A stretch of 64,000 bases of DNA. Source: Diprion similis (Eukaryota > Arthropoda > Insecta > Hymenoptera > Diprionidae). Made by a program: the position numbers and the translations under genes. The notes under the pieces were generated by a model that was given only the letters and a program-made list of their open reading frames with translations, searched no databases and was not told where the DNA came from. Every line of letters begins with the position of its first letter. The first letter of the stretch is position 1. The DNA is taken from NCBI RefSeq assembly GCF_021155765.1, contig NC_060116.1:10106001-10170000 (forward strand). Reading direction: 5' to 3'. This document shows positions 1-15,773 of this stretch, piece after piece.

Positions 1-351
1 ATAAAAGGAGAAATTTCTTTTCAGAAGGAGAATAATTATTTTCAGCGGTCTTGTTGTAGAACGGAATTAAATTAACGAGTGATAATCATAAAATATAGAC
101 AACTGGTTGTAGGTATATTAACGACTTTGAAAAAAAATCTTTGCATTATACGTTGACTCGAAGAATAACACGAGCGTCGTTCGCAGAATGAGAAGAAGCC
201 AAGTTGGGTGATGCGAACGAGGCTGAGCGCCGTTCCCTGAGTAGTAAATGCAGTGACAGTGAGAGATAAGGTGAAATTTCCGAGGTAAAAAGAATCGAAA
301 GACAGAGCGTGCAGATAGAGAGTATTGGAAGAGCGGTATGCGTGTAGAGGA

Positions 352-400
352 AAGAGGGAAGAGGGAAGAGGGAAGAGGGAAGAGGGAAGAGGGAAGAGGG
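352..400. repeat. (AAGAGGG)7 tandem repeat
   Basis: Seven consecutive perfect copies of the 7-mer aagaggg. The apparent Phe-Pro-Leu-Pro-Ser-Ser-Leu repeat in the antisense frame is only the translation of this microsatellite. Confidence 0.95.
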
Positions 401-2554
401 ATAGGCAGATCGGAGAGGCACGGTAAAGTAAGAAAAATGTAGGTAAGCCCAGATCAACCCTGCTGATCCCCTTACGTCGTGGCGTTTGACACAGCCGCTA
501 AAATTTTTATTTCGTTCGATTTGGGCTTTCGGGGGTTTCCTACGATCCGATTGGCCGGCCGTGGCCACGCCCTGTACATAAGGGTGCCTTGTACGCGTGA
601 GCACTATCAACCCTTATGTGCTCGATGTGGGTACACTTATGTACTCGGGGACTTCATATAACAATATATGCCCAGGGACGTGTATCTACCGGGTGAAAAT
701 TCACTCTGGGTGCGCAGGGTATTCATTTTATGACTTTTTTTCTCTATCATCATTCGTGTTTTCTGAATATCTACATCGTTTTGTTTTACTTTCCAAGTTA
801 TTCTTCTAACACCGTTCGGTTAATCGAGATCAAATTTTTTTAGCAGTTGGAGAAAAAATTTCATATTCTCGTATAGTTACTACAGAAAGCTCTGGAGAAT
901 AGCTGTATCGTTGGAATAAGGATTTGAATATTGTTAAAAATGTAAGAACATTTAGTAAAAGTTACTGTGCAGTGGAATTATAACCGATGATACTAAATTT
1001 TCTAACTATAGGAACGTTTATCTGCCTTAGCATCAATTTATTGTTGTACCAGTATCGAGTGAAAACCACAACAAAAAATATTCTCCGATGCAATACGAAA
1101 AATTACTTATCCATCATCAATATATTTGTGAGAATCGATCTTTGTCGATTCTTACATTTATTTAAAAATTTGAAGAAACGACCGTAGCAATAAAGTTGAA
1201 TATTTGATTTATCGACAATAATTCATGAAAATTGAGTGAATATTTTTTAACGACGTTGAATTCATAATTAGAAATTCATGTTATCAGCAGCCGAAATTGT
1301 GATAAGATTCATTGTAATGAACAAAATAAAGTATTTTTCATATATTCCTGTTGTACCTCGAGTTTTGTTTATGGTAATCTGTCACCCTTAATATCTATCC
1401 TAGCTTATATTCGCAAACAAGGTATGTAATACGAACCGGCGCAGACACTGACCTGGCTAAAAATTTTTCTTCTCAATTTTTTGACACTGGTAAGCTGGTC
1501 TAAGTTTAATCAGCACGATTTAACATAAAATGGATTAAATTCGTAACGAAATATTTCCGGTTCATTCAAAGGTAAACACAGGGGGTTAAGATATCAACAC
1601 GGTGATATTTGGTGAACGTACAAGACGGCCCATAAATAATTGCAAGAAGTAAGCCCTTCGCAGGAATAAATTATAAACAAAAAGGTCAGGTGTCTATATT
1701 CCACCGAAATGCACGAGGAAAGGCAAGGATCTATATACATCTATATAATACTCATTCGAAAATATGTCCTTAAGATTTATGCAAGAATGGAAAAGCGTTT
1801 AAACATTCCGCAAGAAATCATCAAAACTATATGCCAAGAGCAGAAATCAGCAAGTTACTGGTACAGAAAACAGTATAGTGCAGAAAATTTATAGGTAAGT
1901 AGGTGAAAATTTGATGCAATTTACAAATCATTTAAGGGCAGGTAAATAAGAAACGAGAAGACAAGGAAATATATGTAACTACCGACGAACAGTTCGTCGC
2001 TTCTGCGTTTCACCCTTGATTTTGAATGTCATAGCATTTGAACACATTGATTACGGAGGTAAAACTTAGTGCATTTTAAAATATACTAGATATTAATAAA
2101 AAAAAAAAATGATTTTCAACTTCATAAGAAACTGGCTCTGAATTCTAAAGCACAACGCGTTCAAATTCTATTGCCTTGTAGCAGCGTTAACGCAGATTAC
2201 CGGTGTTACCGTCTGTTGGTAATCAAGTACTGTGCACCGAGTATCAAGTGAAATATCAGAAAACCTTTACCGACTCACTATCTGACGCTACGACCAACTA
2301 ATAGCTTAACACATACGACAAATCAGTAATGACGTTGTGAAACGACAAAATATGAAAAAATCAAAAAGTATTGTACTCCGTTATGATTGAATACCGTCAT
2401 AGGTCACGTCGATAAAGCTGGGATCCCGGCTCAGACCGATCGGTACGACAGGAAACTGCGAGAGCTGTTATGGAACGCCTGTTGTCGCAAGAACGATACT
2501 TGCATTATCTGACCCGAATAACATAGACTCGCATACCAAATCGAAGCAACAGAG

Positions 2555-2603
2555 TGCGAGAAAAATTGTCCTTAGCATGTTTGTAGACAATTTTTTATTC
2601 GCA
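2555..2603. other. Imperfect hairpin
   Basis: The arm tgcga-g-aaaaattgtc is followed by a 15-nt loop and by gacaattttt-tatt-cgca. This gives a perfect 10-bp inner stem (2561-2570 with 2586-2595) and a further outer stem of about 5 bp across a small bulge. Its function is unknown. Confidence 0.6.
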
Positions 2604-3919
2604 TTTCGCATTTCAGCTCCTACAGTCAACTCGCTTGTTTAAATATTTGGTAGCACCTTCTGACCCGAAATAGGTTTTTCAAACCATTTTTCGAAAGATC
2701 CTGGACGGTAAATGCAAGTTGGTTATCGACAAACGTTTTACCGTAGAAGCAGTGGATAATACAGAGCATATTTACCATGCTAAAGTGCCAGTGTAGTGTG
2801 AAGCAGATGAGAAAATAATATGTACGATTAGGATTATGGGCCTCAAGTTTTCTATCATCATCAATTTTATGTCAAGAATTATTTAAGTAAACATTTTTAC
2901 TAAACATTATATATTTCATAAATACATACAAGATTCTCCACAATTAATATACACTCCACGATTTTCGTCTGCGCACTTTGAGTGCCGGGCTGCAAAATGC
3001 CACCCTTTCTCTCAGGATCGACGAGTATCATGTTGACGGTCAAAAGACGCGGTCAGATTTGAAAACTTCACTACTCAAAAAAAAATTACTTCACTGTTTC
3101 CAGCACCGTTTGTGAAATGGATGCGCAGAAAGTACGATGACTCGATTCGCATCAATCAATCGAAGCGCAAATGTTGCGCCCGATTCTCGTGATTAGCCTA
3201 CGCGTAAAAAGGCATACTCGGATAATCTCTCAATAAACGTTGAATACCTAGGACTTCGTAAAGTTCTGCGGATCTTCCTACCCTCGCCTGATTCCCAACG
3301 AAACCACCGAACGGAAATCATGAAAAGACACTCACACGTACACGCATAAACACGGATCCTCGACACGATCGTCTATCTATCCGATTACCTGTATACGATC
3401 TACGCGATTCTCTATTCTGTGAGTGATAAATACTTGCTGGTTTATATAAAAACAATCAGAATTCGAAATTTCATCGATTCAATAATCACGTGATTATGAT
3501 TAAACAATAGTTGGGATGGATTAAAACCTCAGGCAAATCCACCGCTTAAACCGCCACGCTACGTGACAAAATTAAGGGACCCAGAGAAATATCCGTAACC
3601 CAAACACATGCGCACTCACCGGCGTCGCCAAGTAATGGAGAAGTTACTCGGATGTCTCTGCATGCTTCACTCTGGAAAAAAAAAAAACAAACTCTAATTA
3701 ATTTGGTAAACTGGAGTATTTTCAATACTCAAATTAATTACTACTGTTATCGACCTTCATATTTATCCACTGCATGTTACATAACGACAAAAATTTGGCG
3801 TAAAATGTGCCACCTTGAATTATCAAACAATGATTAAAATAAGTATTCTTACCTTATCCAGGTTGCTCCACACTTTACATGAAGTAGTCCTGGTAGCATC
3901 TCAGGTTCAGTGGTGACAC

Positions 3920-5230
3920 GACGCAGTATTTACACTGCAATGAGAAAATAACGAAATATTACTCACACAATATACTGCGACCAGATTTAACTTCATTCTT
4001 TTTCTTCATATTTCAAGTGTCAAGTGGCTGAAATAAACTATTCATAAAATTACGAAATACTAATTATCGTTGGAAATGGTGAACTGAACTGGAATATGAA
4101 ATTTTAATTAATGATTGTTATTATTTCTCAAGAAAAGTAGATTTTTAGTCACAGTCGCGGATTTTAATCACATGAGTAAAGTGATCGAAATAAATTTTCT
4201 GCTATATAGGGGAATCAGGAAGGCTCATTATCGTTAGAAATGGAAGAACAGATTCAAATATGAAGTTTTCCTGATCTATTTGAGGGGTGAACCGCTCTTG
4301 ATGTCCGATATACAACAGTGTGTGTATGTTGCTATTAATGAATGCTATGTCGAAATTAATAAAACAAAGTTAATGAAATGAGCACAAGTAGTGAATAAAT
4401 GGACAAAATCGACGAGCAGCTAAAATTACAATCAAGAAGCGACATTGGAATAAAAAATCATACCGATTACATACCTTTCACTTTTATTCACTGTAGTGAT
4501 TGGTTGAGTTTTCACTTTGTAATCAGAAATCGATCAATCGGGTTACTTCATTCAGTTCATTGCTAGATGCGATTAATAGTGCTGTAATGTAGTCTGTTCC
4601 TGTAATGAGAAAAAAGATGGCATTTCATTAGTATTTTATATTTAAATTAATGCACGCAACATTGGAAATTCACTATAGTTTTTATAAAATGTAATCAGGT
4701 TTATGAGCTGAACGGCAATCAATATGAAATAAAAGATAAGATTTTTAAAGTAAAAGTAGTGAAATAGGATAATCAGGGATAAAATAAAACATGTACCTGT
4801 TTTTATCTTCCCATGTTCAACTGTTGCATTTTGTTTCCCAGTATTGATTGCTAAGGTCACTGAATTCAGATATCAGCTATAACCTCGATCAATCTTGTTG
4901 CAGTTTATTTCTGGAATCAGAACAAAAATCACACATATTTTTTTAATATTTCATATTCGAAATCCATATAATCAGTGTTAAACATATGCAATTGCAGTCT
5001 GTTAAGCATACGCCAAGCCTTGGAAAATGTTATCAATTACCTACATAATTAAGTGACAAATGATTTTCATTGTTTTATGTCTGTTGTTTTTCTGCAATAA
5101 ATTTATCTGTTCAGCTACCGCTTGATGTTTCACAAGATTTGTTAACAGTATCTTTGAATCGAGCTAATTGCCAACAATAATCAACGTTTTTGTAGTTTGT
5201 TTCTGTAATCAGGTAGAATGACACAGTATT
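3920..5230. repeat. Degenerate repeat family, period about 300-320 bp
   Basis: A diverged unit resembling gtagtttgtttctgtaatcag recurs at about 3925, 4579, 4901 and 5192, with a weaker trace near 4205. Spacing is about 290-325 bp or twice that. A second shared segment, attatcgtt-g/a-gaaatgg, occurs at about 4064 and 4228. Read by eye as an old, decayed tandem array. Confidence 0.4.
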
Positions 5231-5560
5231 TCGTTCGTGTTTTTCATTAACAATTACTTTATCAAGTGTAAGATGTTGAGTACAATTTTAAAGGTCGAGA
5301 CAGCTAAAACCTCGGAATAATTATAGTAACGCTATAACGTATCAACCTTTGTTACGTGGAAATGTAGATCGAAATTCTCAGAAATACTCTATAGTGCTGA
5401 AACAAAACAAGGTTTGTTTTGATTCGCGAACGCATCACAGATCGTACCAACGCGAACATAGCTACACGTGTACAACGAGACTCTTTGATTCGACTCACGT
5501 TCCGATAGCCTGTTTTTCATATACAACATACAACGTCATAATAAACGTACTAAAATTGCA

Positions 5561-5678
5561 TTTTACAAAAGTCCGTTTGATCAGAAAGTGAGAAAGAAAA
5601 TTGCAACAGAAAATTATTATTTCACAAAATTCCGTTCGATCAGAAAGTGGGAAAAAAAATTGCGACAGAAAATTATTG
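5561..5678. repeat. 59-bp tandem duplication
   Basis: Two adjacent diverged copies, at about 5561-5619 and 5620-5678. Both contain tccgtt(t/c)gatcagaaagtg followed by an A-rich stretch, then ttgc(a/g)acagaaaattatt. Confidence 0.7.
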
Positions 5679-5819
5679 GGACATTCTCTCGTCACCAAAC
5701 CCTTGTCAGTAGTTAAACGTTTGCCCGAGACCAATCTCATAATATATCAATGGGATTTATGGGATACTTAGAAAACTTTAGAAAGAACTAACTTATCAAA
5801 TTACCTTATCACCAGATGA

Positions 5820-6010
5820 AATAGTGCGATCCGAATTCTCGACTATCAATACACATGGCTCCGCTCCTCCTGCTCGAAAACAAATGACGCCGCGTGCCTA
5901 CGGAACGGATTTGATCAGCTGCGCGCGGCGGATGCGCAGAACACGGCTGGTGCTTAGAGAATTGCCGTTGCCCGTAGCGTCAGGCGTAAGTTTATACTTT
6001 GTATTTTCTC
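5820..6010 (+). promoter_or_regulatory. Probable Tip60 promoter / 5' UTR region
   Basis: This stretch is clearly richer in GC and CpG than its flanks and lies just upstream of the Tip60 start codon. It includes ctgcgcgcggcggatgcgca, which resembles GC-rich NRF-1-type half sites. No TATA box is visible. A good acceptor (pyrimidine tract then ttacag, ending at 6018) suggests that part of the 5' UTR may be spliced. The assignment rests on position and composition only. Confidence 0.4.
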
Positions 6011-6265
6011 TATTACAGAATCTGAAACGTATTTTGGCCAGAAGCAAAATGCGTGAAAATCAATGAAAAGTGCAAGAAGAATCGTAAATCTTGTCTTTTT
6101 TCAATATATGACCACAAGATTGAAACAAGTAAGATGTTACCGGTAACGCTTGCGTTAACTGAAAAAGTTCTGTTTTGAGCTACGTATAGCGCTGGTGTCT
6201 GCGCCCCGAAGTGTATGAAAACAATATTGTGTTTAGTGACAAGTTTTGTTAAAATTTTGATCAAA

Positions 6266-8197
<1,932 letters not shown>

Positions 8198-8896
8198 ACA
8201 AAACTAATACCTTGCAATACAAATACGCTAATGTGATTTAAAATTGGTTACAGGAATCCTGGAACTGAATATCTACGTCACGCAAGCGTGCAAAATTGTA
8301 CATAATTCTCGAATTTGTGGGGCTTTTTTTCTCGTTTTAAACCTGCTGTGTCTAGTTTCAAAAATGTTGCAAGATACATATACACCATATGTATGTATAT
8401 AATATTGTTAGATGTAAATTCTTATATCTGTACAGATAGAGATCTTGTTAATTATTCATTCCATATGTGTTTTAAGTATAATTGGTTTGCCAACGCTCTT
8501 TCCTCTACATTATTTTATTGTATTTAAGAATATTTAATAATATAGAAGTAACAATAAGTAACAGTAACGATAATAATGATAATAATAATAATAATAAGAC
8601 AACGGCCAGAGCAGTTCGACGTCGCTGTGGTGCGTTTGTTATTTGTTCGGATCTTGTATTATATGTTACTATTCACGATTGCACAGTTATTATATTAATA
8701 TACAAAATCGTGACAAGATCATCTACCTATTTGTATGTCTGATCGTCTGTATGCACGGTAGCGTTGAACAGCTCGTGACCAAACTTAAACTGCGTACAAC
8801 TTGGGCATAAAGTAAAAAAATTTCGTCTGCGGCATCGAAGAACAAGCAATCTGGTCAACTTGACTAGATTCAAGCGATTAGTAAGCGAATTGTACG

Positions 8897-8902
8897 AATA
8901 AA
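8897..8902 (+). terminator. Candidate Tip60 poly(A) signal
   Basis: Canonical AATAAA 700 nt after the Tip60 stop codon. Further copies at 9575 and 10142 allow longer 3' ends. Only the motif is seen. Confidence 0.35.
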
Positions 8903-9987
8903 AGAAGAGACGTATGCTCAAAAAATGCAAATTTTAGTCTTGACAAGGGAGCTTAAATTTTTAATAATACTATTTTCCTTTTATATGATATGGAAATTGC
9001 TCTCGTCACTCGATTTATTTCGTTTGCTTTTCTTTTTCCTTTCAAATTCATTGCCCGACTAATTACCCACTGTTCAAATTCGTTAACACCAGCATTATCT
9101 ATACGCTTATTTTTAATTACACCTAAGACTATTTTTAAACGTTGTGGTTGAAAGGTGCAAATGATCCTTAGCCTGGACATGTCTTTCATTTAACAGGTCC
9201 AAGTGCACTGCTCTATGCTTTGATATTAATTTTCTCACGTAAATACGTCCGGCACTAGAAACAAGTAGACCATTGAGTAAAAAAAGAAATTATAATAATA
9301 GAAGTGATAAGATGTCTACCAATTACGTATGAACCACAATTACTATTTTTAGTTTATTACAAGTTTTAATTAAATCCCTACAAAGTGTGTACCGATGGTA
9401 GTATAGTGCCATCGCGGACTATATCAAAGTTATCATCAATTATCTGTAAATTATCTTATCATTGCGTATATTTACCTGTATGTTAAATTTCACGTATATA
9501 AGAGAAAGGGAGAGAAGAGAGTGAGAAACTAAAAGAAGAAGCTATGATGAAAAAAGAAAAAAATTATGACTTACAATAAATCAAGCTGATTTCAATTCAA
9601 TTCGAATAGTTATTTATGTGGTGGACATGAATTGTCGACAGAAAAGAAAAGGCCAAGAAAAAATCCCTTCTTAGAAAGATTTAATTTACGAACATTGGCA
9701 AAATCTTTTCTCCTGTATTTCAGCAAATGTGAAAGATTTTTTTTTTATATCAGGTATTTAATCATGAACGGCGAATCGTAAGATTTATCGACTGATTTAG
9801 TCTTTACCGTTATAAGGGAAATGGAAAATTGTAGGTGAAGATGTACAAACATGTATATTAGTTATAATATCAACGAAGCAGTTGCGCAAATTTTGTCGAA
9901 TATCTTTATACATATAGCTATAAGTATAATTATCTATCTAAATGGCAAATATTCATGAAACTGGACACAGAAATTATTTAATATTGG

Positions 9988-9989
9988 AT

Positions 9990-10020
<31 letters not shown>

Positions 10021-10024
10021 CACA
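9988..10024. repeat. (TA)n/(CA)n microsatellite
   Basis: A run of alternating ta, interrupted once by ca, that turns into cacaca at its end. Confidence 0.9.
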
Positions 10025-11390
10025 TGTATAAAAAAATTTTAAGGCGCATTATAAATGAACGAAATGACTATTTCTTATAGTGATAATTACATTACTTCAT
10101 AAAACTTGTACAGCGATGCACTTTGAGAGTGTAAAATTGTAAATAAATGAGATTTTATAAGAATGCTGAGACGGGCCTCATTCATCTGTCAAAAAATAAG
10201 CCCCTGTTCTGCACTGATTGATATTTTATCAATCCAAATAGTTAGTCAAAAAGTTATCTTTTTATACTTTTTCTCAACCGGAGGGTACAGAATAAATAAT
10301 CCGTAAGATAAATACATCATACATATATATATATAATATATACTATATACACATGTGTATGTATATATATATTGTATGTATATTTATTATATTCAACGGT
10401 AACATCACAGTAGCTTCATATACAATAAACTTTTTTCATATAACAATTTACTTTAATTTGTGTTGGCTTCCATGCGCGTGTCATTGTATCGTCGAAAAGT
10501 CTTTGAATGATGAGACCTGCCACACAGGAACATGAAAATCAATATTGTGAATTCGTTAACTTTTGTTACAACGCCAATATGTATTTTCTCACAAAAGCGA
10601 ACAGAAAAATTTTCAATTCTCGCGCATTGCGGCGCAGATAATTAAATCGCATCCTTTTATTATAACGATTATAAAGTCTTTCTATTATCATTATACCATT
10701 AATATTACTCATTATTTTTATACAAATCGAATAAACACGCATTATATAGGGATAATATTAACGTTTATTTGTTTCTTCGATGTCGCTGCAAGTATATACG
10801 TTATATTGGACTTAATTAAAAAACTGACGCTGGCTAATCTCAACATTCACAAAAGTTTAGATGATTTCCAATAATATGTCACGTGCACATTGTGTAATAC
10901 ATGTCTCCTCCGTTTAATATAATTTCTTCTTTTTTTTTCTTTCTCATTTCTGTTTCTTTTCTCTTTTATATTCCTATTATATGTATATGCATTATATATC
11001 CTGTTATAGTATAATATGTATATCTTTATAGGTATGTACTTGGGTTACATTTTGTGTATAGTATACATGTACAGTTGAACAGTAGACGGCAATTGGCTGG
11101 ATACAACGGTGTTTGGCAATTATTAAATTATTTTTAATATTTTCTATTTTTTTTCCGGTCTTCCTTTCGATTAGATAACTGTGAATTAACTTCGCACAAC
11201 AAGAGCTGAAGGGAGTTGGGATTAATTAAGGAAAGTTCACATCTATATAAGAAAAAAGATATTGCGTATTTTCGTACAAGTATGTACATACGTGTGGATA
11301 GGTGTAATACACAAAGTACGCGAAATGAAGTTCAATTTGTACAAAATTTGATAGAGAAATTGATATGAACGTTTTCAATTATAATATTAC

Positions 11391-11409
11391 AAAAAAAAAA
11401 AAAAAAAAA
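11391..11409. repeat. Poly-A tract (19 nt)
   Basis: An uninterrupted A19 run in the convergent interval. No target-site duplication or retroelement body is visible beside it. Confidence 0.9.
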
Positions 11410-12164
11410 CGTGTCAATAGATTTCGACGAGTTACATAATTCTGGTAATTGGAGAGACTGATTCTAAATCTCATATGAATCGAAATTATTTGACAATAAA
11501 ACGAAGTAATATAATTCAATGATAAACGTCGCAAATGGATTCCGCAATCATTAACTTGCAATATTTTGCAATAAAGTCTGTAGGTACATCTGTAGAAGGT
11601 TTTCTCTCTTTGTTTTTTTCTTTTCTTTTTTGCATTTGTGGTTGAAATATCCGATCTATAGAGAGAAATATACACTATACAGTTATGATTATGTCTTATA
11701 TTCTATTGCTGATTACACAATTATAACGATGAAAGGCGATATGAGTCACAGGTATTTTTATTAAAACTGAAACGTCACCATACTCTCTCTGTGTGCAATG
11801 AAAGTTGATATACCATGAGTATAATAAAGATAATATAGGCATGTGAAAAATTTAAGAAATAGGGTAAATTTGTTTGTTGTTGTCGTTTTAACAACGTTTG
11901 GAAATATTGATGAAGTATGCACGCGTGTGACGATTCAATTTCAAAATTTATATACGAATAGTTGAATGACGCGAATAATAATGATGGCTTATATATAGTT
12001 GCGTGTATAATGTTGGAGTACGATGGAATATTCTAACAGGAAATATACATTAATTTTCTGTATAATTCTTTCATCCAGCCTTCTGTCTGAACAATAAGAC
12101 ACTTGTTAACAGTTCGGGCGATTCTTCGATAAGAACCAACAATATTTATTTCACAATATGTTAT

Positions 12165-12256
12165 TATACATGTATGTATAAATATTTGCATACATACATA
12201 CGTACATGCGTGTACATGCATGTATATTTGCCCATACATGTATGTGCATGTATATC
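12165..12256. repeat. Palindromic acatgtatg-rich stretch
   Basis: Repeated and self-complementary acatacatg/catgtatgt motifs (for example acatgtatgt at 12168 and catacatgta at 12232) can form several alternative hairpins. It probably lies within a 3' UTR. Confidence 0.6.
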
Positions 12257-13821
12257 GTAGTATAATTTTTTTTTTATTTTCTTTATGTATAACAGAATAT
12301 ACATTATATGTGGGAAGTTGGGGCTCGAAAAATTACTCGGCGTTGAAAATATGCTCCGCAGCTTACACACGATTATATGTAATAATATACAGCTGCTTGT
12401 TCAATTATAGGTATAATATGTACTATTGTATTATTGTATTGTATTTTATAATATTTATTATCGCTTGCTAAGTTTGATCATTGTTGAATTCGCAAAGGAC
12501 GATCCCATTGGCAACGGTCTATATTTATCCGTAGGATACAGCACTTTTTACGTGAACGAAAAAAGGGGTGGAAAAAAAATGGAAATATAGGAGGGACAAG
12601 ACTTGAACACTTCGTATAAAATCTAAGCTTGTCACTCAATGTTTTACATTTTAACATTTCTTTCACGTGTAACGACGAATAATTCAATCACTCGGAAAAA
12701 CTTTACAATTATACTTTATAGACAATAAAAAAAGTTGATGAATGAACAATGCAACAAATTTATGGTGTATTTTAGACGATTATAAGCGTTGGTGAATCGA
12801 TCCGGATAGCTTAATGTAAGAGAGTGGTAGCAGCATACAACCTACTTCTCACGTAGTACAATATTTTCAATCCCCGTTGTTGTTGTTGTTTTTTTTTATT
12901 ATTATTATAATAATTTTTTTTTTTTTGTTTTTTTTTCTGTTCTTCACAATTAATATTCAAAATAAATTCATTATTTCACACCTTTATACACGATAATGTA
13001 ATTTTCTTCACGTATTGTACAATATCTTATCCTATTGTCTGGTTTCTCCATTGCAGCAGCTACGTTCTGTATGTGTAATTTGTTTTCACTTATTAATATT
13101 ATCATTATTATTATGATTATGTATATTGTACGGTTATTATCTTTATCATCGTTACGATTACTATAATTATTTTGTATTTCGAATGTGTCTGTATTTTTTG
13201 TATGCGTGCGTGTCTCCATGTGCGACGTGTAAATTATACATGTATGTACATAATACATACATATTCTGTATATGGCCAAATATTATTACACGTTAGGCAT
13301 ATACACGGTAAGACACAGTAATATATAATATGTAATGACAGGATCGTCCTTTCCAAAGTATGAATCTCGTGACTTCGTATTTCGATCCAATTCCAAGCCG
13401 CGAACCGAAGATGTCGGTGAACCGAGACGCGAAAGATTAAATTAACACTATATAAATAATTAAAATATGTTGCTTGAAAGCCTGCAAGAATAATAATTAA
13501 TTGTCACGGCGCGTCTCGGCCTCCGTTCAGCGCAATGAGTATCTTTATACGAAATTACAGTACAGTCGTGTGATTGGAATTATAGACCCGATCATATTTA
13601 TACGCAAACGTTTCTGGCTCTGTGTAACAGCGATTACCAATTAGTTTTAGCCTTAGAACCGTTTTTACGTTCCCTGTAGAAATGATGATTTTCCAGTCCG
13701 TTCCCACAGATTTTAGAATCTCTGTCTTAGAGTATTGAAGATACAAAATCTACGATAGAAAACAGAACAGACTTCAAATATTTTTACCCCACATTCAACA
13801 TCAATGCTTTCAATAATAATA

Positions 13822-13925
13822 GTTATTATTATTATTATTCATTATCCATTATTATTATTATTATTATTGTTGTTGTTTTCAATAATTATTATTGTTAATC
13901 ATTATTATTATAATTATTATTATTG
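13822..13925. repeat. (ATT)n microsatellite
   Basis: Imperfect att/tta trinucleotide array with a gttgttgtt interruption. The Ile/Tyr-rich open frame over it is an artefact. Confidence 0.9.
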
Positions 13926-15504
13926 TATATATATAATATTTATTACATATTTATCGAATATTAGATTTTTATTTTATTATATAGATTGTCATGTTCGGCT
14001 TTTTTACATGCCGCCGATTATTTGATCTTGCTTTGCAAAGTATGTGTAATATGTATTACAATAATAATCTGTCAACTATTAGCTTCAAATGTAAACAGCG
14101 TGGATCGTGAATTTTTTTTAAGAGACGCGATGTCTGCCCTGCAGATGTTATACATATAAAGTGCAGATAATGACTTTTAACACTTATTAAAACTCCGCTA
14201 ATATATCTAAAAAAAAAAATTCTCTTCGTTCATGCGCAAAGTTTTTAACCCTGTCACAAACATTTATTGACAATTTATATACGAGATACTTTCAATACAA
14301 CGGGCGAGATTGTCGTCACATAATTTCAATTTTTATACACAGAAGCTCACATCGCGTCCCTTGAGAAAGATTATTTTATACATACAATGCGATGGATTTC
14401 AGTTTGCTAAAGATCAAGTTCACATGTATTTTCATTATAATTTATATATATATTTTTCACACCTAACTAATATCCGGCACCTCGTTCGAAGATGTCGAGG
14501 AGTTTTTTTTTTTAATTTGTTTCTTTCATTTTCTTTTTCGTGTTTATTCATTTGATCGTGGATTTCTTTCTTGTTTATCTTGTGTTATCAATTTCTTTCA
14601 CTTCATTAACTAAGCCATGTATTTTGCTTAAACTTTTTATGTTTTTGTTTGTCATTTTCATTATTTAGAATATACCATAATGTATATAATGTATAGTAGT
14701 TATACGCAGAGTGTCGCTACATCGATACGTGCTCTGGTCGTAGCGTCACCGTTACTGGCAGCCATTAACCAGAAATAAAAAGGGCTGTAAGAAGGTGAAA
14801 GTTTAGTAATTCTTGGTAATTCATACCTTATATATAACATTTCGTACGTGTAAAATGTTATACAAAAGTAAGGAACTTTTTTTTATAATTTAGAAGAAAA
14901 CGAAAAAACAAAAATTTCATCATCAAGTCGTACAGTGTGAAGAAATGACCTTTTTATATCAAATAATAATAATATATAGCATGTGTATATATATTTCAAG
15001 AAAAAAATTTCTAACGTGTGATTTTTTCTTCTTATCATTGATTTTGAGATTCGTTAAAATATACGCGTATTTCTATTGGTTCGCGTTATTTCTAACCTTC
15101 TTTTTGCGAATGCACAGTTCAAGGCAGATTTTATTATACTATTATCATTAGTATAATCTAGAATTCGTATATATATAAAACTAATTCCTAAATGTTACAA
15201 ACTTCTCTACCACCTCCTTATAGTTCCTTTTTACTTACTGATCACGGAGACGCATCTGTATATACACGTCTAGTGTATTGTACAATACCCAGAAACTATT
15301 TCTAGGAACACTCTGTATTGTCTACCAAAATTTTGAATACATCAGACTTACCATTGCGTACGTTAGACATAGTATACTCATTGTTAGGGCTCACTTACGG
15401 CCGCAGAGATCGTTAGTCTTGATCTCAGCAGCTCGATCGCGTCTCAAAGATTTAGAAAAAGAAAATGCCAATGCGTTGAGCATAGTATTTAACGGGCCGA
15501 CAAG

Positions 15505-15510
15505 TTTATT
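15505..15510 (-). terminator. Candidate poly(A) signal of the RapGAP-BTB gene
   Basis: TTTATT on the + strand is AATAAA on the - strand, 264 nt past the stop codon at 15774. It is the first canonical signal I noticed downstream, and other signals further on are possible. Confidence 0.35.
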
Positions 15511-15773
15511 TCGTTTCTCCACTTTAGTTTCAGCTTTTTTTTTCAGTTTTCTATTCAATTTTTTTTCTCCATACTGCGTTTAGAAATCGGAAAAGTCAAC
15601 GATTCCTGATCGCGTCGCGTTTTTATGCGCAAATTGTGATTCCGATAAATTATCTAAGCCAAAAATCAGCGACGATTGTTTTGATACTCTTGAACCGTTC
15701 GTACAAGAGAAAGTATTCCTCGAATAATTGAGCAGTGCAGCACGAATTCCAATACCAAATTGATCTATAATCT

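Larger units (their letters stand above)
1..5819. other. 5.8-kb region with no supportable gene
   Basis: AT-rich sequence upstream of the Tip60 gene. No reading frame here gives a recognisable domain, and I found no chain of exons with matching splice phase. It holds a 7-bp tandem repeat (352-400), a hairpin (2555-2603), a family of degenerate repeats (about 3920-5230) and a 59-bp duplication (5561-5678), each listed separately. A long non-coding RNA or a very divergent gene cannot be excluded by eye. Confidence 0.6.
8198..15773. other. AT-rich convergent interval, probable 3' UTRs and spacer
   Basis: 7.6 kb between the stop codons of two convergent genes. Very AT-rich, with (TA)n, (ATT)n and poly-A/T tracts and no supportable gene. 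Possible + strand poly(A) signals (aataaa) for Tip60 lie at 8897, 9575 and 10142, the last overlapping a Pumilio-type TGTAAATA (10139-10146). For the - strand gene the nearest is 15510-15505. Either gene could have a long 3' UTR. Confidence 0.6.

Noticed and set aside
479..809. Short + strand open frames near the left edge
   Set aside because: 60-70 codons, overlapping, with no motif or splice context.
12033..12471. Tyr/His/Cys-rich small frames
   Set aside because: Translations of catgta/tacatg palindromic repeats in the probable 3' UTR interval.
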